From positions 78,700,647 to 78,764,646 of the forward strand of contig NC_051069.1 of the NCBI RefSeq assembly GCF_004664715.2: a stretch of 64,000 nt of DNA, written 5' to 3'. This DNA comes from Peromyscus leucopus (taxonomy: Eukaryota > Chordata > Mammalia > Rodentia > Cricetidae). Shown piece by piece: positions 22,966 to 56,335 of this stretch. Position 1 is the stretch's first letter, and the number at the start of each line of letters is the position of its first letter. The notes beneath the pieces are model-generated. The model did not search any database. It was given only the letters and a program-made list of their open reading frames with translations, and had not been told where the DNA came from. The translations under genes were made by a program, and so were the position numbers.

Positions 22966-24540
22966 TTTTTAATTAAATAAATTAATTATTTTCATTCAAT
23001 AATTAAATATTTTAAATTAATAAAATAATTAAATGTTTTAATTAAAATGTTATTACATCGGTTCCTCTCCCTCCCTCCCCTCCAACCCTTCCGATTTATT
23101 CCCCCTTGATCTCTCTCAAATTCATAGCTCTATTTTTAATTGTTGATATATGTTCCTAAATATATAAGTAAAATCTGCTGTGTTTATATAATGTTACTTG
23201 TATATGTATGATGGCAAGGCTGACCACTTAGTAATGGGTAACCATTTTGGGGGGCATTGCTCTTCCCTGGCGAAGACTATTTCTCCCACTTTCAGTATTC
23301 CTTATTTCCCTGTAGTTTTTGGTAAGGGTTGAGACCTCAGGAGATTTCCCTCTTCCACATCATCATGTCTATTGGTGTTGTCCTTTACTGGTGTTGTCCT
23401 GGTTTAGGTCTTGTTTAGGCAGCCATGCTGATGAGACTACATGGGTGTAGTTTCTCTCTCATTTCTAGGAGACACAATCTCACAGGAAACTTCCTGTCCC
23501 TCTGGCTCTTCCGATCTTTCCACCCCTTCTTCCTCTATGATCTCCAAAACTATGTTGCAAATGTGTCAGTTGGGGCACGGTGCCATACAGTCACAGTCAT
23601 CTGTTCTGTTGTGGTTTTTCTACACTTGTCTCTGTCTATTGCAAAGAGGTGTTTCTTTGATGGGGCATGAGTCCTGCACTTATCTGTGGCTATAAGGATA
23701 AATATTCAGAATGGAATTAGGGATTATGCTGGTTTGATTAGCTGGTGGTTATAAGTTTTCCTTCAAGATCCATAACTTCCCTGGGCTCAGGTAGTTGCCT
23801 ATATTTCTAGTACCAGGCATGATTTCCTTCTTCTCAAGCAGGACTTAAGTCCAGTTAGAGAGCTGTTGGTTACCACAAAGGTATGTGTGCCACTACTGCA
23901 CACTTTAGGACACTGAGACAGGCTGGCCATTGCTGTAGTTCATAGGCATCACAGCTGGGCAGGGCTAGTGGTTGCTTCCCTCCCTTGAAAGCTTGTATGG
24001 CTAATGAAAGCGAATCTTCAGGGAGGAGGCTTTCAAGTCAGATTCAGCTCAGATCTTCTGAGTCTTGTATATGAAGATCATGTTGTCTTCAGAAAGAGGG
24101 ACTTCCCTTCAAACTCTGGGAGGTAACAAAGGGTAGCAGCAATCGTGGATAATGTTTGGAGATGCTCTTGATTGGATAACCCTGACTAACAAACCAAAAA
24201 GGGGCTCCTCATGCCTGGTACTGAGGTATTTGTTAGACAATCTCTAGCTCTTATAGGGAGCATTGTCTGCCCAAATTTTTATGTAAACTATATGTGTATA
24301 TGTATACATAGACTTACATGTATTATATGTAATTTTAGGTAAATAGATAATAATATGATTTCTTATGGCTTTTCCGGACATCTTTCTTATTTTAACTTCC
24401 TCCCTTCTGTATTTATCTCCCTCCCCATCCCTAATTACAGCACCCCTTGTCTAATAGCATATATGTACCACATTCCCATCATCCATTTGTCAGTTGAAGG
24501 ACAGTTAGGTTTGGTTCTATTTCCTAGCTATTGTGAATAA
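22966..24540 (-). mobile_element. Lx-type L1 3' fragment (antisense)
   Basis: It starts with poly-T/AT-rich sequence (A-tail on the minus strand), followed by about 1.4 kb matching the layout of older rodent L1 3' UTRs. It ends in the ORF2 tail region (aggacagttaggtttggttc, tagctattgtgaataa on +). Heavily decayed, with no open ORF2 frame. No target duplication was found. Confidence 0.7.
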
Positions 24541-25439
24541 TTGACCATTTGAAGGCTGGATCTGAGGCCTGCTCCAAAGGAAGCAATTCACATCTGGGAC
24601 TGGAAACTTGGTCAAAAACCCAAGGTTGGGGAGGTCATGGGCCCTTGGGGGGGGGCAGTTACTGCTCTTGTTTTGCTAACTGGATACAAGGTGTCCAAAA
24701 AAATTACCTCCTGAATGTTTTCATTTAGGCCCCTAGGTCAGAGCTGCTGTCAGAGCAAACAGAGAAGCTTCCTTCTCAGTGGGTAGAGGTTACTGCAGAG
24801 GCTCCTAGCTGCTCTATGTTCTGAGCAAATCCACTGTTGAAAGCTGAAGCTTAGATGGAACATCTATGTGTGCCCCCTCCCCCAAGCCTCAGGGAGCATG
24901 GTGGATGAGGGGACAGGAAGACATAAGAGCTGGAGGAAGGGTGGAGTTCTGTGGAACACTCTTCTGGGCATAATGGAGGCACTCACTGCGCTCTTAAACT
25001 CAGCAGCTGTGACTATCAGCGCAATCCCAAGACTGGGCCTGTCAGCATTCTTTTCTTCTTTTTACTTCACTGGTTATTCCTGGGGGAGGGGCACACATGG
25101 GGGAGGTCAGGGGACAGCTTTGTGGAGTTGGTTCTCTCCTCTACCTTTATGTAGGGTTCAGGGATCAAACTCCAGTCACCAGGCTTGCACAGCAAGCATC
25201 TTACCTGCTGAGCCGTCTCACGGGTCTCAGGTCCGTCAATGTCCTGTCATGGAGGAGGGGAGGCGGATCACGAGACCTGATTCCTCCCTAAGGCTATAAA
25301 GTCAGTTAATGGTTACTGAGGTGGGGTGAGACATTTTCTTGAGTGCTGTAACCACTGCCAAGTGCCCAGACTCTGGTCAATAACCAGTGTTATTGTTCCT
25401 ATAAGGAACTCTAATTATAATTAAACTCAGTGGGTCACA

Positions 25440-26110
25440 AAAAAAAAAGGGAACGAAAGGACATGGCAGTAGAAGGGAAACTGTAACCACTGCAAGCTGA
25501 AGCAGGAGGGGGTAGTGGGGGTGGAACTGCACAGATGTGACAGCCAGCGCTAACCTGAGGGCACTGTGTTATTGCCTGCCCAGAAATGAACTGCTCTATC
25601 CCAGTCATTAGAGTGCTCAGACCTGAGTAAGAATTTACACAGGTCCCGTGATGACTGAAGGAACTTAATATGGAGCCAGGCATCCCTTAAGGGCCGTTGA
25701 CCTTTTGCTCTGGAGTGCCCAGGAGATCCTAGTGGCCTGCTGGTATGATAAGAATAGGATAATGGGCTGGGAAACATTATCGCTGCCTCTGCTTCTGTAA
25801 AACCTGCTTATCGATATGGGAAAGGGATGAAATGGTCTTTGATTACCACATAGCGGGAAGGAAAGATAACTGAGGGAAGTGAAATGATTGTCTTGCCCAG
25901 CTGTGAATCTCATGGATATTTGTGGATATCCATAATACCTTTCTGATGTCTGCCCTTAAAAACCCCCTTAACCTCCACTTCCACAGGGCACACTGTATAT
26001 TGGCTCTAAGGCTGCCTTCCCTCTGCTAGCAGTAAGAATAAATGCATTTAATCTAAATTTGAATTGAGTCTAAATCTCTGATTTCTCCCAGTGGACTTGA
26101 ACACAACAGG
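25440..26110 (+). mobile_element. LTR-like block, boundaries uncertain
   Basis: The 3' portion (about 25950-26110) has the look of an LTR: a pyrimidine-rich stretch with ttaaaaacccccttaacctc, AATAAA at about 26037, and a CA end at gaacacaaca. The 5' boundary is not resolved. Confidence 0.35.
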
Positions 26111-26711
26111 GACAAGAAAGAATTATGGGAATAAATATGATCAAAATACAGTGTATACAAGTGTGAAAATTTCATAAAGAAACCTATTAGTATATATACT
26201 CAATATATTCTAACAAAAAATTGAAGACAGGTCTCTGGGTCCCACACAATAGGAGAGAACCAACTCCTACAAACTGTCTTCTGACTTCTGTACACTGTGG
26301 CACATATATGCCCACACACCCATACACACACACTTAATAAATATGTACATACACACATACACACACACACACTTAATAAATAGGTACATTTTTAACTTAA
26401 AAAAATAAAATTGGCATGGTTTTTACAAGCATGGAACAACAAATTGCACATGAATGGTGGATGCCATCTTGTTACTGCAGTCATTGTCATAATGAGATGT
26501 TGTGGGTTGAGCCCAAGGCTGAACCTGCTCACAAACCCAGTCTGTCTGCTAAGATGTTGACTCTGGAAGACTGTAGGTTGACTACAGAACCCAGAGACTG
26601 GGGTTGGCTGGATTTCAAAGTCCTCCTGAAGCAGCTTGGGATTCTGGACCTAGAAGGTCAGGGAGGTAGGCAAGCATCACTTTCCTTCATCTACTGTCAC
26701 AGGGCAGAGGT

Positions 26712-26713
26712 TA

Positions 26714-26763
<50 letters not shown>
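26712..26763 (+). repeat. (GT)n microsatellite
   Basis: About 50 bp of uninterrupted GT. Confidence 0.98.
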
Positions 26764-26764
<1 letters not shown>

Positions 26765-27026
26765 AATACATGTGGAAACCAGAGTTCCACCTTGGGTACT
26801 ATCCATATGTGTTGTCCTCAGATGCCATCTACCCTATTTTTTGAGGCAGAGACTCTCATTGGAACTGGAGTTCTATGACTTAGCTAGGCTAGTTGGCCAT
26901 CAATTGCTAAGGATATGCCTGTTCCTTCCTTGACAGTAATGGGATTATAAACTTGGTCCACAAGGCCCAGTTTTTATGTAGGTGCTGGAACTTGAACTCA
27001 GGCCCTCATACTTACATAGTAAGCAC

Positions 27027-27081
27027 TTTCCTAACTGAGCCTAAAACTCTGTGTGCAGTTGTTTTAGGCTCAGTTAGGAAA
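27027..27081. repeat. Perfect 21-bp inverted repeat with 13-nt loop
   Basis: The arm at 27027-27047 (core cctaactgagcctaaaac) is the exact reverse complement of 27061-27081. The left arm coincides with the end of an antisense tRNA-derived SINE, so the right arm is probably an inverted copy of it. Confidence 0.97.
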
Positions 27082-27897
27082 AAAGCTCTACTCCCAGATC
27101 ATTTGTGATCTTTATCTGTACGAGGATAAAGAGTTCAGATCCAAGAAGTTCATCCCTGTGAAGCCTGTGGCACTTGGAGGTAGTGACTCTTAAACTGAAG
27201 AAAGCTTGTTGTCTTGGCCTCTCTGTTCTAGACCTCTTCTGCTTTGCCCAGGCCCCTGTCACCAGAGGAAGGCACTTGAGTGTGTGTATCACTTCCCTAT
27301 TGCTACATAATCACGGCTCCAGACCTAGAGGTTGAAAGCAACATGCATGTATTCCCCAACAGCCTGCGGTTCAGAAATCACATGGTCTTAGTAGGTCTCT
27401 TCTGCCTGAGATCTCCACAGTCAAAAATCAAAATGTCAGGCAGAGTTCTCCTTTCTCAAGGCTCCGGAGGCAAATTAACTTCTAAACTCACTTAGATTGT
27501 TGACTTAGTGCTGTGTTATTATAGACCTGGGGTCCCCTAGCTGGAGTCAAGCAAGGCCATTTCCAGCCCATAATGGCCACCTGCCTTCCTTGGCTTGTGC
27601 CCTCTGAAAAGCTATCCATAACAGAAAGAGTTTGTTTCATGGTTCCAAGCTGTCTGGCTCACTTCCTATGTCACCCCTTCCTGACTTTTTTTTTTTTTTT
27701 TTTTTTTTTTTCATGTAAGGTCTATTGTAGCCTAGGCTGGGCTCTCAAACTGTCTATATAAGTGAGGATGACCTTGTCCTTTTGATCCCTCTGCCTCTAT
27801 CTCTTGAGTGCTGAGATTACACATACCATGTTCCTTTCATATGGTGCTAGGGATTTTGTTTGTTTGGTTTGGGGTTTTTGTTTTGTTTTGTTCTGTT

Positions 27898-28035
27898 TTT
27901 CAAGACAAGGTTTCTCTGTGTGCCATGGCTGTCTTGGAATTCAGTCTGTAGACCAGGTTGGCCTCAAATTCAGAGGTCTGTCTGCCTCTTCCTCCTAAGT
28001 GCTGGAATTAAAGGCATGTGTCATCGCCACCTGAC
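27898..28035 (-). mobile_element. B1 SINE (antisense)
   Basis: Reads tttcaagacaaggtttctct..gaccaggttggcctcaaatt..aagtgctggaattaaaggca. Confidence 0.85.
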
Positions 28036-28183
28036 TGGTGCTAGGGACTAAACCCAGGGTTTAGCACATGTTAGGCAAATACTCTACCAACGGGTTACAT
28101 CCCCAATCTCTTCTCTCTGCCCCATTTTTCCTCCTTTTCCGACTTTTTCTTACCTCATTTTCTGTCACCTCTGTTCCTCTTCC

Positions 28184-28572
28184 TGTAACAGCACCCCAGA
28201 CCTTAGTAGGTTCCAAGACATAGCACAACTGACTCCACGATGAAAGTACTATTCACGCCATAAAACTCACCATGGAGACAGTAAGTACCACCTGCCAAAA
28301 TAAAAACAAAGACCATTGAAGTCCGTAGTTTTGGGAAAGTCTCTAAACCTTGTCTTTTGGTTTCTGTAGCTCCACTTCTGGCTAATAGTTCTTGTTAACT
28401 CAAGTATGTCAACCCAGAATACAGTTTTTGTCCTTAAAAGCTCACCCCGAGAAAGGCTTGGGGCTTCACTGGGATTCCAAACACCCCATGTTGTTTCCAG
28501 TCGGCTAATAAAGACTTTCTATTGGCTTAAATTCGTGTCCAAATAGTCTTCTCTGGTAGATACCCCAAAACA
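28184..28572 (+). mobile_element. Candidate solo LTR
   Basis: A 389-bp block with TG..CA ends and AATAAAGACTTTCTATTGGC about 65 bp before the 3' end, an arrangement like class I ERV LTRs. Flanks ttcc/ttct match only three of four bases, so the boundaries are tentative. Confidence 0.5.
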
Positions 28573-30368
28573 TTCTGTCTTTGAGGGCCCTGTGATTACA
28601 AGGGTCCCAAGATGACCCTGTTTTAAAGTCAATTGACTTGGGATTGATTTCAGGTGCAAGGCCCCTTCCTAGCAGCGTTTGACCAGATAACCTGAAGAAA
28701 GGGACCTGTAGATTCTACTGAGTGCCTATCCGCACAAGACTCTGCCACCAGCCCCAACCTTCAGCATCGCCGATGAAGAGGCACAGAAGCCAAGATCCAT
28801 GAAGACACCTCACAGGCGCAGAGGCAACACCCAGCGGACTCTAGTAGGACAGACAATCTCACCATCAAAGCAGGAGCCACGCGTCAGGACACCGAGTGTG
28901 CTGGGCTTTGGTGAAGCCCACACGTGGTCAGTTACCATTCCAGCATCACACTCAGGGCTACGCTACAACATTTTTCTTGTTGTCTATATTTAACCCTGCC
29001 AGGAGACAAGGACACTTGCTCATTTTGGAGATGAAGAAACCCGAGGTTCTCCGAGAGTAAGCCACTTGTTCAGGTGACATGGGGGGATTTGTGGTAGGAT
29101 TGGAACTACACATTAGTCTCCAAGTGACCAAGTAGGTGCCCTCCATTCTCCCTATCCCAGGGGCCTCCACCCTCTGGATGATCTATAATTATGAAGTCGT
29201 GAGACCATCCCTGGACCAATTCAATATCCAGGGCCTTTAAATCCTGCTTCTCTCCAGGTGACCAGGATGACAGAGGGATGAGGCAGTCCCAGCACACCTG
29301 CAGGGTAAGACATCTGCAACAAAAGACACCTTCATCAGACCAGGGATTTGCACTCCAAATTGTAGCCATTTAGGCTCACCTCAGAGACATTGTCCTCAAA
29401 GCATAGCTCACTTCCAGAGGGGCATCTGCTTTATCAGAAGTACGCATGCAGGAAGTGGAAAGATGGCTCAATGGGTAAAGTACTTGCTGCACAAGTGTGA
29501 GCACCAGAGTTCGGATCCCCAGAACCCACCAAAACTCAGACAGGTATGCTGCCTTCTATTTAATCACAACATTCAAGACAGGGAGACAGGAGATCAACCA
29601 TAGCAAGATGACGGGCTAGAATAGCTGGAATCTAATCAATGAATAAAGCAGATTGATCAAGGAAGATACCTAGAGTCAACATCAGTCCTCCATATGCATG
29701 TTCACACTGACTTGCATGAAACACCTGCACACACATGTGCCCACACTTGAAAGTGCATGCATGCATGTGCTTGGCAAAATCTATATGTTAAAACGCAATA
29801 TCTAATAAAATTATATCTAATATCTATATATATTAAAGTGCACTTCAACTTCCATGGTTGAAAACACTATAAATCAATGGTGCATTTTACTTTACATCCA
29901 ACTTACCAAGCATCGCAGTGTAGTCCAGGTTACTGGAAATGTGTTCAGAAGACCCACATTAGCCAACTCTTGGGCAAGACTGTTTGACATAAAGCCCATT
30001 ACATAACAAAGACCAGAACTGCTCATGCCATTTGCCTCACACAGTTTACTTCAGAATGTCAGCTGCTTCCCTTCAACATCTCTCAGCTGACAGGAGCTGC
30101 AGGTCACTGAAGCTGCTGCCCTGGGAACAGCTCAAAACTCAAAATTAAATCATGGTTTCAACTGCATGTTGCCCTCACAGAATCAAGTCAGAAATCCTAA
30201 AATGGGAGCCCTTGTGTAGTATCAGTTCTTGGGGCCGTGTGTCCAGGACCTGTCAGTACTGATAAGTGATTCCTGTGTAGATTCAATGTCCACCTGCTGT
30301 CCAGATCACTTGAGAGACACACCTTTGTCTGGTGGCTCCTGGTTTGGTTTGGTTATTTGGTTATTTAT

Positions 30369-30373
30369 GGTGT

Positions 30374-30418
<45 letters not shown>
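30369..30418 (+). repeat. (GT)n microsatellite
   Basis: About 50 bp of GT with one early interruption (gtatg). Confidence 0.98.
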
Positions 30419-30419
<1 letters not shown>

Positions 30420-30542
30420 CTGACAGTACTAGACATTGAACCTAGATCCTCATGCATGCTGAGTTATATACTCATTGAGTTATATCCTTAGCCCTGAGAC
30501 TCCTTCAATAGAGTTCTGAGAACTGGTCAGACACACTAAACT

Positions 30543-30768
30543 AGTTGTTCTCAACCTTCCTAATGCTGCAATCCCTTAATACAGTACCCCATGTTGTGGT
30601 GACCCCAAACCATGAAGTAATTTTCATTGCTACTTCATAACTATAATTTTGCCACTGTTATAAATCATAATGTAAATATCTGTGTTTCCAATGGTCTTAG
30701 GGTACCCCCGTAAACGGACATTTGACCCCCCACTAAAAGGGTCACAACCTACAGGTTGAGAACCACTG
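30543..30768 (+). mobile_element. URR1-type non-autonomous hAT DNA transposon
   Basis: Terminal inverted repeats gttctcaacc near 30547 and ggttgagaaccactg near 30754. The interior gacccc..aattttcattgctacttcat..ataatgtaaatatctg is the recognised URR1 body. Flanking octamers cactaaac and ctctagac agree at six of eight bases, close to the nTCTAGAn target preferred by Charlie-type hAT elements. There is no transposase. Confidence 0.85.
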
Positions 30769-30989
30769 CTCTAGACCAAATCTTAAAAAAGAAAAATCCT
30801 GGAATCTGTTCCCCTGGAACCTGAAAGGCAGAGTCTGACCAAAGAAGTTCAGGGGAGGAGGGTCATTCAACCCTCATCAAAATGCCATGAGCTGCCAAGG
30901 AAGCTGAAGCAGGAGGATTACAAGTTCAAGGACAGCCTGGGAGGTAATAAGATAGAACTGCCTCAGAGGCAGTATTAATACTACAGTAG

Positions 30990-31150
30990 CTCTGTAGCCT
31001 TTAATCCCAGCACTTGCGAGGGAGAGGCAGGTGAATGTCTGTGAGTCCAAGGCTACACCCTTGTCTACAGAGCAAGTTCCGGGACAGCCAGGGAGCCAGG
31101 GATACACAGAGAAACCCTGTCTTGAAAAACCAACCCCCCCCCCAAAAAAA
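30990..31150 (+). mobile_element. B1 SINE
   Basis: Contains gcctttaatcccagcacttg and cagagaaaccctgtcttgaa, then a C/A-rich tail. Confidence 0.88.
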
Positions 31151-31689
31151 AGTTGCTACCATAGACTCAGACTCCCTGTGGGGAAAATTAGCATCTTCTA
31201 CTCCTAAGGGCTCAGTTTCCCCATTTGTAAAATAAGAATTAAAAAAACCTGCCATTTGGCAGGGTGGTGATACAAGTGGAAATAACCTGGGCTCCATGGT
31301 TACCAGGCCTGGTGTTAGGTTGGCTGAATTCCCTTTTCTCCTTCAGAGGAATCCTGGCAAGGGCTCCTTAGTTCAAAATGTGCTTTGTCTGTTTATTTCC
31401 TATGAGGACCTTAAATGGATCCATTTTCTCCTTCAGACTTGCCAAATAAAGAAAATAGCCAAGTAGGTACCGTGTGCCTTCCTCAGAACAAACCCAGAAG
31501 CCTGTTGGGAGAAGTCAGGATAACCCTCTTGTTCCTTTATTCCAAGCCCTGGGGAAGACTTAACAAACCCCCATGGAGATGGGGTTTCCGAAGATGGGGC
31601 AGACAGGGCACTGAGCATCAGGCTGTGCTCCCTCCCACATGATGGACCAGCAGCCCTCAGGGCCAGGCCCCAACCTTCCTTCCCAGGAA

Positions 31690-31823
31690 AAGAGCTGGAG
31701 TGCAGTGGAGGGAGGGGACGGGGGAGGAACCAGTGTGGCCAAGGCGGAGGCTGGCTTCGCCCCACCTCCCTCCCGCCGGCTGGCTCCTGGGGCGCTCCAC
31801 CGGACCGGGCATTGAGTGCCACG
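31690..31823 (+). promoter_or_regulatory. Ctsh: Ctsh promoter and 5' UTR region (TATA-less, GC-rich)
   Basis: GC-rich sequence directly before the start codon, with Sp1-like boxes (gacgggggagg near 31718, cgccccacc near 31759, ctcccgccgg near 31770) and no TATA box. This fits a broadly expressed lysosomal protease gene. The transcription start is not determinable from sequence. Confidence 0.55.
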
Positions 31824-52372
<20,549 letters not shown>

Positions 52373-52715
52373 GCCAAGATGCAGAGGCAGCTGGTTGGCA
52401 GACAAAGTGATGAACCAGCCTTTCGACGGAAATCATATCCTGGAGGAAATTGTGGGAAAATCCACCCAGAGGGCCCCTCAGTCCTGCACTGAGCCTAGAA
52501 GCCTAAAGACTTCTAAGTGAGAAAGAAGAGCTCCACCAGCAACAAGCCCATCCATGTGGCACACATCACCAGCCACGTGCCTTGAATGTGGTTTTGAACT
52601 GACTCAAACCCACATGGACTAGAACTTTCTCTCTTTCCAGCTCTCTTCACGTAGAGAGAGCTCCAGTGACTACCTTTTCTGGATTGTATATTCAATAAAC
52701 ACACAGTGAACACCT
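52373..52715 (+). other. Ctsh: Ctsh 3' UTR
   Basis: A short UTR of about 340 nt with no repeat insertions, ending just past the AATAAA at 52694-52699. The compact UTR fits a housekeeping lysosomal gene. The cleavage position is inferred. Confidence 0.8.
52694..52699 (+). terminator. Poly(A) signal AATAAA for Ctsh
   Basis: A canonical hexamer 322 nt after the stop, in ttcaataaacacacagtgaa. The only consensus signal close to the gene end. Confidence 0.85.
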
Positions 52716-53187
52716 CCCTGGGCTGGGCCTGTACCTGTACCTGACATTCCCTTCTGTCTCCTGGGAGGGGGAGGCATCACTGGTTGGGAGTATGGTGAGG
52801 GTGCTGGTGGCCATGCCAGTCAGATGGAGATCCCAGGAGGAAAAGCAGGGTTAGAGATTCTGCTTTCTCCAGACCCAGGAGGAAGAATGGGGGAAAGGGG
52901 CCAGGATATGGCAGAGCCAGGGCAGCCCTCAAAGCCCTTCTGTATCTGTGTGTCCTCTGCTGACTCTGGTTCTCAGCAGGGGTGCTCCAGGCTTCCTTAC
53001 CAGACCCTGCTTTGGACAGGTCTTCTGCTCCTGTCCTTGCCACATCATCCTTCCTCATCCGTGAGGATGAGGGCTCCAGGATCTTGTCTACAGACAGTTG
53101 TAACTTTGCTCTTTGTCTTTTTTTATTTTTCTTTGTTTTTTTGTTTTGGTTTTGGTTTTTTGTTTTGGTTTTGTTTTGTTTTTTGGT

Positions 53188-53335
53188 TTTCCAAGAAAGG
53201 ATTTCTCTCTGTGTATGTAGCCTTGGCTGTCCTGGAACTCACCCCATAGACCAGGCTGGCCTTGAACTTAGAGATTTTCCTGCTTCTGCCTCATAAGTGC
53301 TGGGATTAAAGGCATGTGCCACCACCACCCAGCTG
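53188..53335 (-). mobile_element. B1 SINE (antisense)
   Basis: tttccaagaaaggatttctc..cctggaactcaccccatag..gtgctgggattaaaggcatg, preceded by a T-rich stretch that is the expanded tail. Confidence 0.85.
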
Positions 53336-53834
53336 CTCTTTGTCTTAATAGGAAAAGGCTATATATATTATTTGTGCCTCCTGAGAGAGAAAAACTTAAA
53401 AATTGGGAATGTTCATGGCAAAACTTGGCAAATGCAAATGTTGTTTAATCTATTAGAAGATTCTAGTAACATAATACACCACAACTGTAAGTCAACACAA
53501 AAAATCATCTGGGAAAGGCCTAGTGGTACAGATCCATAATCTCGATACGAGAGAAACTGAGGCAGGGGAATCATATATTCAAGGCTTCCCTGGGTAACTT
53601 AGTAAGCCTGTCTCAAAAGTCCAACGAAGGGCTGGAAGGTGCCTGTGAAATGGACCAGTCGGTAAGAACAATTGCTATGAAAACAAGACTTGAGTTTACA
53701 TCTTCAGCACCCACATAAAAGCTGGGAGTGGCCATGTGTGCTATAACCCCAGTGTTGGGAGACAGAGACAGATGGATCTTGAAACAGCATGCTTCAGAGT
53801 CAATGAGAGACGACCATTTCAAAACATAAGATGG

Positions 53835-54050
53835 AGGGCTGGAGCGATGGCTCAGCAGTTAAGAGCACTGGTTGTTTTTCCAGAGGACCTGTTTGATCTC
53901 CAGCACACACCCACATGGCTTCTCACAACCAACTCCAGGGGAATCTGATGCCCTCTTCTGGTCTCCAAGGGCATTGCATGCATGTGGTACACAGACATTC
54001 AGGCAAAACACCCATACACACAAAAATAATTTTAAAAAATTATTTAATAC
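53835..54050 (+). mobile_element. B2 SINE
   Basis: gggctggagcgatggctcag start, cttctcacaaccaactccag core and an A/T-rich tail. Confidence 0.85.
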
Positions 54051-54237
54051 ATAAAAAAATAACATGAAAAGTGACAGAAGACACCCAATGTGCCTCAGCA
54101 CGTTGTGTGATAGCCTTAGCACACATGTGCACCCAACACACATGTGCTCATACATGACACACATGCTCATCACACACAGGACTAGAGATGCAATGATAAA
54201 GTACTTGCCAAACGTGTGAGGCCCTGAATTCAGTACC

Positions 54238-54283
<46 letters not shown>
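54238..54283 (+). repeat. (CA)n microsatellite
   Basis: About 45 bp of uninterrupted CA following a short ID/B4-like SINE half. Confidence 0.98.
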
Positions 54284-55242
54284 ATCTGAAAAGACGTAAA
54301 AATGGTTAGATAAAATTTTGTTACACTTTTTAAAGAGCTAACATGAAATAAAAGTATAATTCCTAAGTATAAGACTCTCAAATCAATGGTCGTATAAAAG
54401 GAGTCCCACCAAAGGCAGATAATGACAGATAGGTCCAAGAACACCACAACTGTTCAATATGAGCCTGAGGTCTAGCTACAATGCTTGTCTAGTGTTCATG
54501 AGGCCCTAGGATGGTCACCAGCTCCATGGAAAAGCAAAACAAAAATAAAACTAAAGAAAAGAAAATGGCTAGTGTTTAATCAGATAAATTAACATTTCAA
54601 CAAAATCAGGAAAAAGAGAACATATCACCCACAAAATGTTGTCTAGGAATAACTGCCCAGAGAGCTATATGAAGAAAATCATTAAATTATGAAAAACTTG
54701 TCAAGGGTGGTGGCACACTTCTTTAATCCCAACACTTAAAGAGACAGAGACAGGTCACTCTGAGTTTGAGACCAGCCTGGTCTACATAGCAAGTTCCAGG
54801 CCAGCCAGTCAAGGCTACAGAGTGAGACCCTATCTCAAAAAACTAGTAACAACAAAATTATGAAACACCACAAATAAGCAGAGAGCATACTATATTCTCA
54901 AGTAAAAAGATTAATGTAAATTTAATTTTTGCTAGAAATAGAAACGTAAGTGCACTATATTTCCAACTAAAGTCTAAACAAAAATTGATTTTTTTTTAAC
55001 TTGGGAGAAGAGTGAAGACTTAAAAAATGTTGCTGGTTTTTAATCAATTTAAAAATATTTATTTTGGATGTGCATGCATGTACACCTGAGGCCAGAGGAC
55101 AGCTAGTGGAAATCCTTGCCTTCCACAATGGAGGTTCTATGTATCCCACTCAGGTCTCTAGGCCTGGCTGCAGCAAGTGCTCTTATCTGCTGAGCCATCT
55201 CACCAGCCCCAAGATAAAATTTATTTTCATAAACTAGTAATG

Positions 55243-55400
55243 AGGGCCTGATAGTGGTGGTGCACACCTTTAATCCCAGCACTGGGGAAGCAGAGGTAGG
55301 TGGATCTCTGTGAGATTGAGGCCAACCTGGTTTACAGAGTGAGATCCAGGACAGCCAGGGCTATGTAAAAAAAACCCTGTCTCAAAAAACCAAAAGCCAA
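55243..55400 (+). mobile_element. B1 SINE
   Basis: Contains gtggtggtgcacacctttaa, gtggatctctgtgagattga and an AAACC-rich tail. Confidence 0.85.
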
Positions 55401-55539
55401 AAATAAAAAAAATAAAAAAAGCAGACCAACTAATGACATTATTTTCACATTAAAATATATTTGTTAGCACTTAAGGCAGTATACAAATTAAGGGTAATTA
55501 ACCACATCAGTAGTAGAAAACAATTAGATTTTTTTGTTG

Positions 55540-55680
55540 TTGTTTTTGAGATAGGGTCTCACTGTGTAGCTGGTCTTGGATGGCCTGAAATTCTCTATGT
55601 AGACCAGGCTAGCCTGGAACTCACAGAGATCTGCCTGCCTCTAACTCTTGAGTGCTAGGATTAAAGGTGTGCACAGACTG
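55540..55680 (-). mobile_element. B1 SINE (antisense)
   Basis: tttttgagatagggtctcac..gtagaccaggctagcctgga..gtgctaggattaaaggtgtg. Confidence 0.85.
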
Positions 55681-56204
55681 GCCTATGATTTCTGCTAATT
55701 CAATAAAAGGTGTTAAAACAATAGGTCACCAAAAAAAACAGGTCACGATTAAAACAATTTAATTTAAACCATCACTTACTATGTTTTTTCAAAACATGTT
55801 AGTAAGTTTTAAATTTATGAAATAATTGCAAGAATAGAGTCCTTTTTTACTCACACTCAGTCATTATTAGGATCTTGCTGTGGTATGGTACCTTTGTCAG
55901 AGTTAGTATACCAGTATAAAACATTGTAATTACATTCTAGTTAAGTCCTTTCCTTTTTTTTTTTTTTTTTTTTTTTTTTTTGAGATAGGGCCTCCTGTTG
56001 CCCAAACTGGCCTCAAACTATGTAGTTGAGAATGAGCTTAAATTTTTCACCCTCCTCTCCATCTCTGAAGTGCTAGGATCACAGGCATGCATCACCACAG
56101 TTTATGCTGTGCTGGGGCTCAAACCCAGGCCTCCCTGGCATGAGAGGCAAGCACTCTACCAGCTGAGCTATCTAAGTCTTTCACTTTGTTTGTTTGTTTT
56201 GTTT

Positions 56205-56335
56205 TTCAAGACAGGGTTTCTCTGTATAACAGTCCTGGCTGTCCTGGAACTCACTTTGTAGACCAGGCTGGCCTGGAACTCACAGAGATCCGCCTGCTCT
56301 GCCTCTGCCTCCCAAGTGACTGCCTGGCTAAGTCA
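56205..56335 (-). mobile_element. B1 SINE (antisense)
   Basis: ttcaagacagggtttctctg..gtagaccaggctggcctgga..agatccgcctgctctgcctc. Confidence 0.87.

Larger units (their letters stand above)
24541..31690. other. Intergenic region, distal part, upstream of Ctsh
   Basis: No gene recognised. Elements seen are an LTR-like block (about 25440-26110), a GT array (26712-26763), a 21-bp perfect hairpin (27027-27081), a poly-T run (about 27687-27711), an antisense B1 (27898-28035), an LTR-like block (28184-28572), tRNA-derived SINEs (about 29455-29790), a GT array (30369-30418), a URR1 hAT element (30543-30768) and a B1 (30990-31150). Confidence 0.7.

Noticed and set aside
22966..24540. Target-site duplication for the second L1 fragment
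   Set aside because: Flanking sequences at 22940-22965 and 24541-24565 do not match; the insertion is too decayed or truncated.
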